Shown here one piece after another: positions 56,701 to 64,000 of a stretch of DNA of 64,000 bases. Both the position numbers and the translations under genes were made by a program. The DNA comes from Microglena sp. YARC (lineage: Eukaryota; Chlorophyta; Chlorophyceae; Chlamydomonadales; Chlamydomonadaceae): contig CM039466.1 of assembly GCA_022414725.1 (NCBI GenBank), positions 31,800,319-31,864,318 on the forward strand, written 5' to 3'. The first letter of the stretch is position 1; each line of letters begins with the position of its first letter. Under the pieces are notes generated by a model. The model was not told the origin of the DNA. It was given only the letters and a program-made list of their open reading frames with translations, and made no database searches.

Positions 56701-58138
56701 TGGGTATAAACACAAAACGAGTCGACCTGCGGCATGGCAGAGGCACGTGTGTTTGAAGGGCATTTGATGTGTTGATGTGTTGATGTGTATTTGATTCATA
56801 TATGTGTATTTGATGCCAGCTCATCGCACTTCACTGTCCAATAAGTATAACACCAGCTCCGCAGTGGGTATAAACACAAAACGAGTCGACCTGCAGCATG
56901 GTAGAGGAGCAGACACTAGGTGTAGTATAGTATCGTATTTGTTTGCATTACAGCCTAGCCGAGGGATGAACACAAAGCGAGTCGACCTGCGGCATGGTAG
57001 AGGAGCAAGCTTAATGTGTGGTTCATGTGTACACCAACAATGGCAGTAAGTAGAGCACCAGGTCTGCTATTGAAATAAATAAAAAGCGAGTCGACCTTCA
57101 GCATTGACGAGGAGCATGCTCAACGTGTGTTGGATGTGTGCACCAATAATGCCAGCAAGAAGAGCACCAGGTCTATTGAAATAAACAAAAAGTGAGTCGA
57201 CCTGCTGCATTACAGAGGAGCATGCTTAATGTGTGTTTGATGTGTGCACCAACAATGCCAGCAAGAAGAGCACCAGGTCTATTGAAATAAACAAAAGTGA
57301 GTCGACCTGCACCATTGCAGAGGAGCAGGCTTGGTAAGAAAGAGCAGGAGCCGGAGCCGGAGCAGAGGAGCAATAGGATTAGAGGAACCAGCTTGATGAG
57401 CGTTTCGAGTGTACAGCAACAATGGCAATACTGTGGTATGGATATGATAGTCTTACCTATGTTTGCACTGAAGCAAGCTCTGAGTTTGTTTTCGTCACAA
57501 CACAGCCTTGTGGTGGTTTACATTACAGAATAGCTTTGTGATTGTTTGCACTGTCACCTACATCCATGCTTCCACCCTTTCATACACATCCATCCTTGAA
57601 TCCCTTCCTCCCTTCTACCTCCCTCCATTAAAAAATCTGTCTATCTATACATCCATGCATCCACCCTCCCACCCATCCATTTATCCACCCATTTATTTCA
57701 CAGTCGCAAAAATAGACATACAACGCTTTTAAACTGTTTGAAGGGATAAGGACAATTCTCCTCCCTTCAAAATTAAATTTCAGCCTTAATTACTGCCCTG
57801 CTCAAAGCTGAAGGGACCAAGCTTTCCATGAACACAGACAGTAGGGCAGAATTCTGAATAATGTATGCACGAGCTTGCCTCCCTGTCGTATATCCAGGGC
57901 ATTTCTAAAAAACTGGTCCCTTTTTTTGTTACCTGTCTCAGAATGAAAGTTTATCCTACCTGTAAGCAGCTGCAAAGTCTTGATCATCTGCACTTGGTCT
58001 GATCCCATCACTAGCTTGCTGCATTGCTGCTCTTGCTTCTGCCTTGTCAGCTTCACTCAATCGATCGTAGAAGCGCTCATAGATCACTTCCCCGCTCTTT
58101 AAAGCGACTAGAAAACAGTGGATCTTTCCAAAGCTCAT
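53629..58138 (-). CDS. TSPOON: TSPOON/LOLITA-like longin subunit of TSET/TPLATE complex
   Basis: Exons 57957-58138, 56522-56726 and 53629-53736 join in frame. The protein starts MSFGKIHCFLVALKSGEVIY, a longin/adaptin-sigma first strand. It continues RSTRFVFIPTADLVFYLMGS, GEYDELACADILRSIMLTLK, DVIGKAPTGAVLMDKYSKLC, VILDEMINE and GLLENTDREAIRKAIKNK. The EYDELA, KDV-GK-PT, DKY-K-C, LDE and GLLENT series matches what I recall of plant LOLITA (TPLATE complex small subunit; Dictyostelium TSPOON), not zeta-COP or AP sigma. Such subunits act in endocytosis at the plasma membrane. The last exon may end at the stop at 53629 or be spliced at 53683. Introns carry arrays of exon ends. Confidence 0.7.
53800..54440 (-). 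repeat. Copies of TSPOON-like exon 3 acceptor/start and a ~130 bp duplication
   Basis: 53800-53840 reads VLLGNTDQ after TTTTGCAG-like sequence, a partial exon 3 start. CTGTCTTGCAG-like motifs recur at about 54085 and 54430. A ~130 bp block with GTACGAGCTGCCACAGGACG and TGCATGCATATGTACATACT is duplicated (54145-54250 and 54277-54390). Confidence 0.65.
54490..54725 (-). repeat. Dispersed repeat, reverse copy of 7960-8190
   Basis: Contains GCAGCGTCGCAAGTGACGC, GGCTGACGTGTCAGGC and GGGGGCTCCCACACCCCAGG in reverse order. Confidence 0.7.
55020..55260. repeat. GTGGTGG / GAAGATGTTGTTG tandem tract
   Basis: Four units of about 55 bp, each AAGAAAATGAAGATGTTGTTGT-like followed by GTGGTGG runs, within TSPOON intron 2. 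A 242-codon minus-strand frame over it is His/Thr/Ser low complexity. Confidence 0.85.
55345..56480 (-). repeat. About seven copies of TSPOON-like exon 2 3' end plus donor
   Basis: Units of 110-190 bp each hold a variant of the exon 2 tail (e.g. VIGKAPTGAVLTDKDSKL and SVILDEMINELG) followed by the CTACCTCATTAATCATCTC donor context. They lie downstream of the intact exon in transcription order. Confidence 0.88.
56522..56726 (-). CDS. TSPOON: TSPOON-like exon 2
   Basis: 205 nt; acceptor GCCGCAG, donor GAG|GTAGGT; phase 2 to 0. Encodes the conserved core EYDELA to LDEMINE. Confidence 0.82.
56830..57340 (-). repeat. About five copies of TSPOON-like exon 2 5' end
   Basis: Each copy has GAGTCGACCTGC (exon start and CAG acceptor on the minus strand) and a variant of RSTRFVFIPTADLVFYLM. 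They lie upstream of the intact exon in transcription order. The acceptor AG is kept in most. Confidence 0.88.
57957..58138 (-). CDS. TSPOON: TSPOON-like exon 1
   Basis: ATG at 58138; 60 codons plus AG, donor AG|GTAGGA. MSFGKIHCFLVALKSGEVIY, then an acidic/Ala helix ending DDQDFAAAY. Confidence 0.75.
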
Positions 58139-58668
58139 TTGCAGCAGCTAGTGTATGATGCGATCTGAGAAAAGTAGCTATCTAGTGAGAATGGGGTCCG
58201 AGCCATATGAAGACGCGCCCTTGTCTTGCCCGATGTGATAAATTGCTAGAAAATCGCAGCTATTGCCATTCGAAAGAAGCGTGCAGAAGAAACTCGCAAT
58301 AAATACGCAAAGCGGTGCGTAGTGGTCGTTGAAAGTCCTGTTTATTGCATATAAGGGACAATAACACCCCAGATCGTTTGACAAGTCTAAAGTAGAGAGC
58401 ACGGATACAATTCTTGGTGCGATGAATGAACAATGGCGTTGGGGATGTCAAACAGTGCAATAGCGAATTCTGGGCGATGTTTGAGCTTCTGCGCGGAATT
58501 CGGTACCAGATCGTCACTCTCACGTTTTCTTGGCGTGGCTTGTGCTCGGACACTTGTACTCCGGATGTACGCTTTGTAGCCTACAAACCCGAAAGCTCGA
58601 AGAACAGGGTAGTAGAGCCCTTCAAGGCAACATAGCTAGCTGCACGAGCAATAATTTAGCCTGCCGAA
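58139..58668. promoter_or_regulatory. Divergent promoter region between TSPOON-like gene and LSM2
   Basis: 530 bp of unique, non-repetitive sequence separate the two start codons. The absence of repeats is unusual for this window and suggests a shared bidirectional promoter. No TATA box or binding site is clear. Confidence 0.55.
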
Positions 58669-62712
<4,044 letters not shown>

Positions 62713-63480
62713 GTAAGAAACACTAGTACATGTGTATAGTTAAGTTCAGGGGGGGAACCGTTACCAGCCTTGTCTTACTTAAGCACCTCTTGGGTTGCAT
62801 CTTTGCTTAAGCCTATGCATTTGCATTTGTGTCCGATGTGTTATTTTTACTTGCCTATTTTTTGCCCTAAATGGCCTACATTATTGCTGCTTTATAGACA
62901 TCGCCGTCTTCACGTTTTTTCGTTTTTCGTAGCTATTATATTCATGGAACTGTCTTCTCATCTCATTACAACTATAACCAACAGGTATCAAACCTATATT
63001 GCTGTTTATGGCCCTAAAAGCTACAAAAAACTGCAAAAGCTATAAAAGCTACAAAAAGCACGCTGCTCCTGGAGGAGGTCTAAAAACATTAAGCTGGAAA
63101 AGACCCACTTTCTGGTTTGAAAATCACTGTTACCGCCCCTGATTTCATGACCGACCTTACAACCGCGGCTGTACTGCCGGAAGCGCGAAATGGAGGGGTT
63201 GTTTAATGTAACGATTTCAGACTGGCTGAAAGCCTGCTTCCCACGCCACTCAGCGTTGACCTACACCACACCATTACACTACGCTACGCCATGAGCTAGG
63301 AGGCCACATTGCCAACCACGGACTGCAGAGGTCGGTCGCCGCTAGTTCTAAATCGCCCCGTGACCTGTGCCTTGCTACGCCACACCATTACACCACACCA
63401 CATCACACCACGCCATTACCTAGGAGGTCACATTGCCAACCACGAACAGCAGAGGTCGGTCACGGCTACTTAAGAAAACG
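62713..63480. other. LSM2 intron 3 (partial)
   Basis: Contains a worn reverse MITE (about 62840-63145: GCCCTAAATGGCC, AAAAGCTATAAAAGC, ACTTTCTGGTTTGAAAATCA CTG) and two copies of AGGAGGYCACATTGCCAACC (63300, 63425). No exon seen. Confidence 0.5.
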
Positions 63481-63678
63481 TAATGAGAACGCCTGGTGGG
63501 GCATGGTATTTAGGGAGCCCCGTCTTACGGCGGGAGAGAACGGGCTGCTACTTTACCTGGACTAAGCTACCATGGTAGTTGACAACGACCGCGAACACTA
63601 GAGCGCACCCGTGGGGATTTGAACCCGGTACGTTCGTCGTTCAAGGTGCTCTGCCATTGAGCCATTCATCGAAACGGA
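63481..63678 (-). mobile_element. tRNA-derived SINE, head B, copy 3
   Basis: Minus strand: A box TGGCTCAATGGCAGAGCA, B box GGGTTCAAATCCC, body GTCAACTACCATGGTAGCTT, tail ATGCCCCACCAGGCGTTCTC. Best-preserved head B copy. Confidence 0.9.
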
Positions 63679-64000
63679 GATTGCTAGTTCTTAATTGCCT
63701 TGTGACCTGTGCCTCGTCCATCATCCCTACCTGTGAGAAATGGGGAAACCGTGGTGTCCAATTAAGGGAAACCAATTGTGACCAAAGTGGGAGACTTGGT
63801 CTCGATTAGGGAAAGTCTCCGTGTTGTATATGGGGCCTTCTGTTACACTACCCTCACCTGGTCGTCCTTAGTTCCTGCATATCCTGCTGCTACTGTTGAC
63901 ATTGTTGCTGCAATTTTTGTTGTTGTTGTCCATGTTGTGGTGGTGGTGGAAGACTTGCCTTGGGCCAGTGCCTTACTGCAACTGATAAAATATTTTGTGT

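Overview
This window is nuclear eukaryotic DNA, most likely from a green alga or a close relative. The evidence is spliced genes with GT-AG introns, a class II NADPH-cytochrome P450 reductase, a plant-type TSPOON/LOLITA small subunit, LSM2, and interstitial blocks of the plant-type telomere motif TTTAGGG/CCCTAAA. Gene density is very low: four recognisable protein genes, about 20 exons or fewer in total, lie in 64 kb. The rest is introns and spacers filled with tandem repeats and small transposons. Assignments come from reading the sequence and from memory of protein families; no search was run.

Layout. (1) 974-7626, minus: 5' half of NADPH-cytochrome P450 reductase (membrane anchor, FMN domain, start of the FAD domain); it runs off the left edge. 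(2) 7627-16389: spacer with MITEs, fold-back elements and two tandem arrays, one with an exon-like core. (3) 16390-41664, plus: a seven-exon gene spread over 25 kb, encoding a secreted or lumenal protein of about 387 residues that resembles a GT-A glycosyltransferase. Its intron 5 holds a 7.4 kb CACCACC satellite. (4) 41665-53628: spacer with minisatellites, MITEs, tRNA-derived SINEs, a truncated LINE-like ORF, one tRNA-Ile-like gene and a few unassigned exon-like pieces. (5) 53629-58138, minus: a longin-fold TSPOON/LOLITA-like subunit of the TSET/TPLATE complex. It is divergent from (6) LSM2, 58669-62712, plus, which leaves at the right edge. The two starts are 530 bp apart.

The most unusual feature is a rule repeated in three unrelated genes (and perhaps three unassigned loci). 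Introns grow tandem arrays made of exon-intron junctions. Downstream of an exon lie degenerate copies of its 3' end plus donor; upstream of an exon lie degenerate copies of the acceptor plus that exon's 5' end. Exon centres are not copied. In three arrays of the glycosyltransferase-like gene the copied pieces can be read as phase 1-1 cassettes of 39, 54 and 72 nt, so they could be skipped or included without a frameshift.

The mobile-element content is also informative. One MITE family (and a second related one) carries perfect 8-bp target duplications at eight sites, as for hAT transposons. One SINE lineage has two different tRNA-like heads joined to one body and tail, and the same tail occurs behind a LINE coding remnant at 23.2-24.3 kb, which suggests a LINE/SINE partnership.
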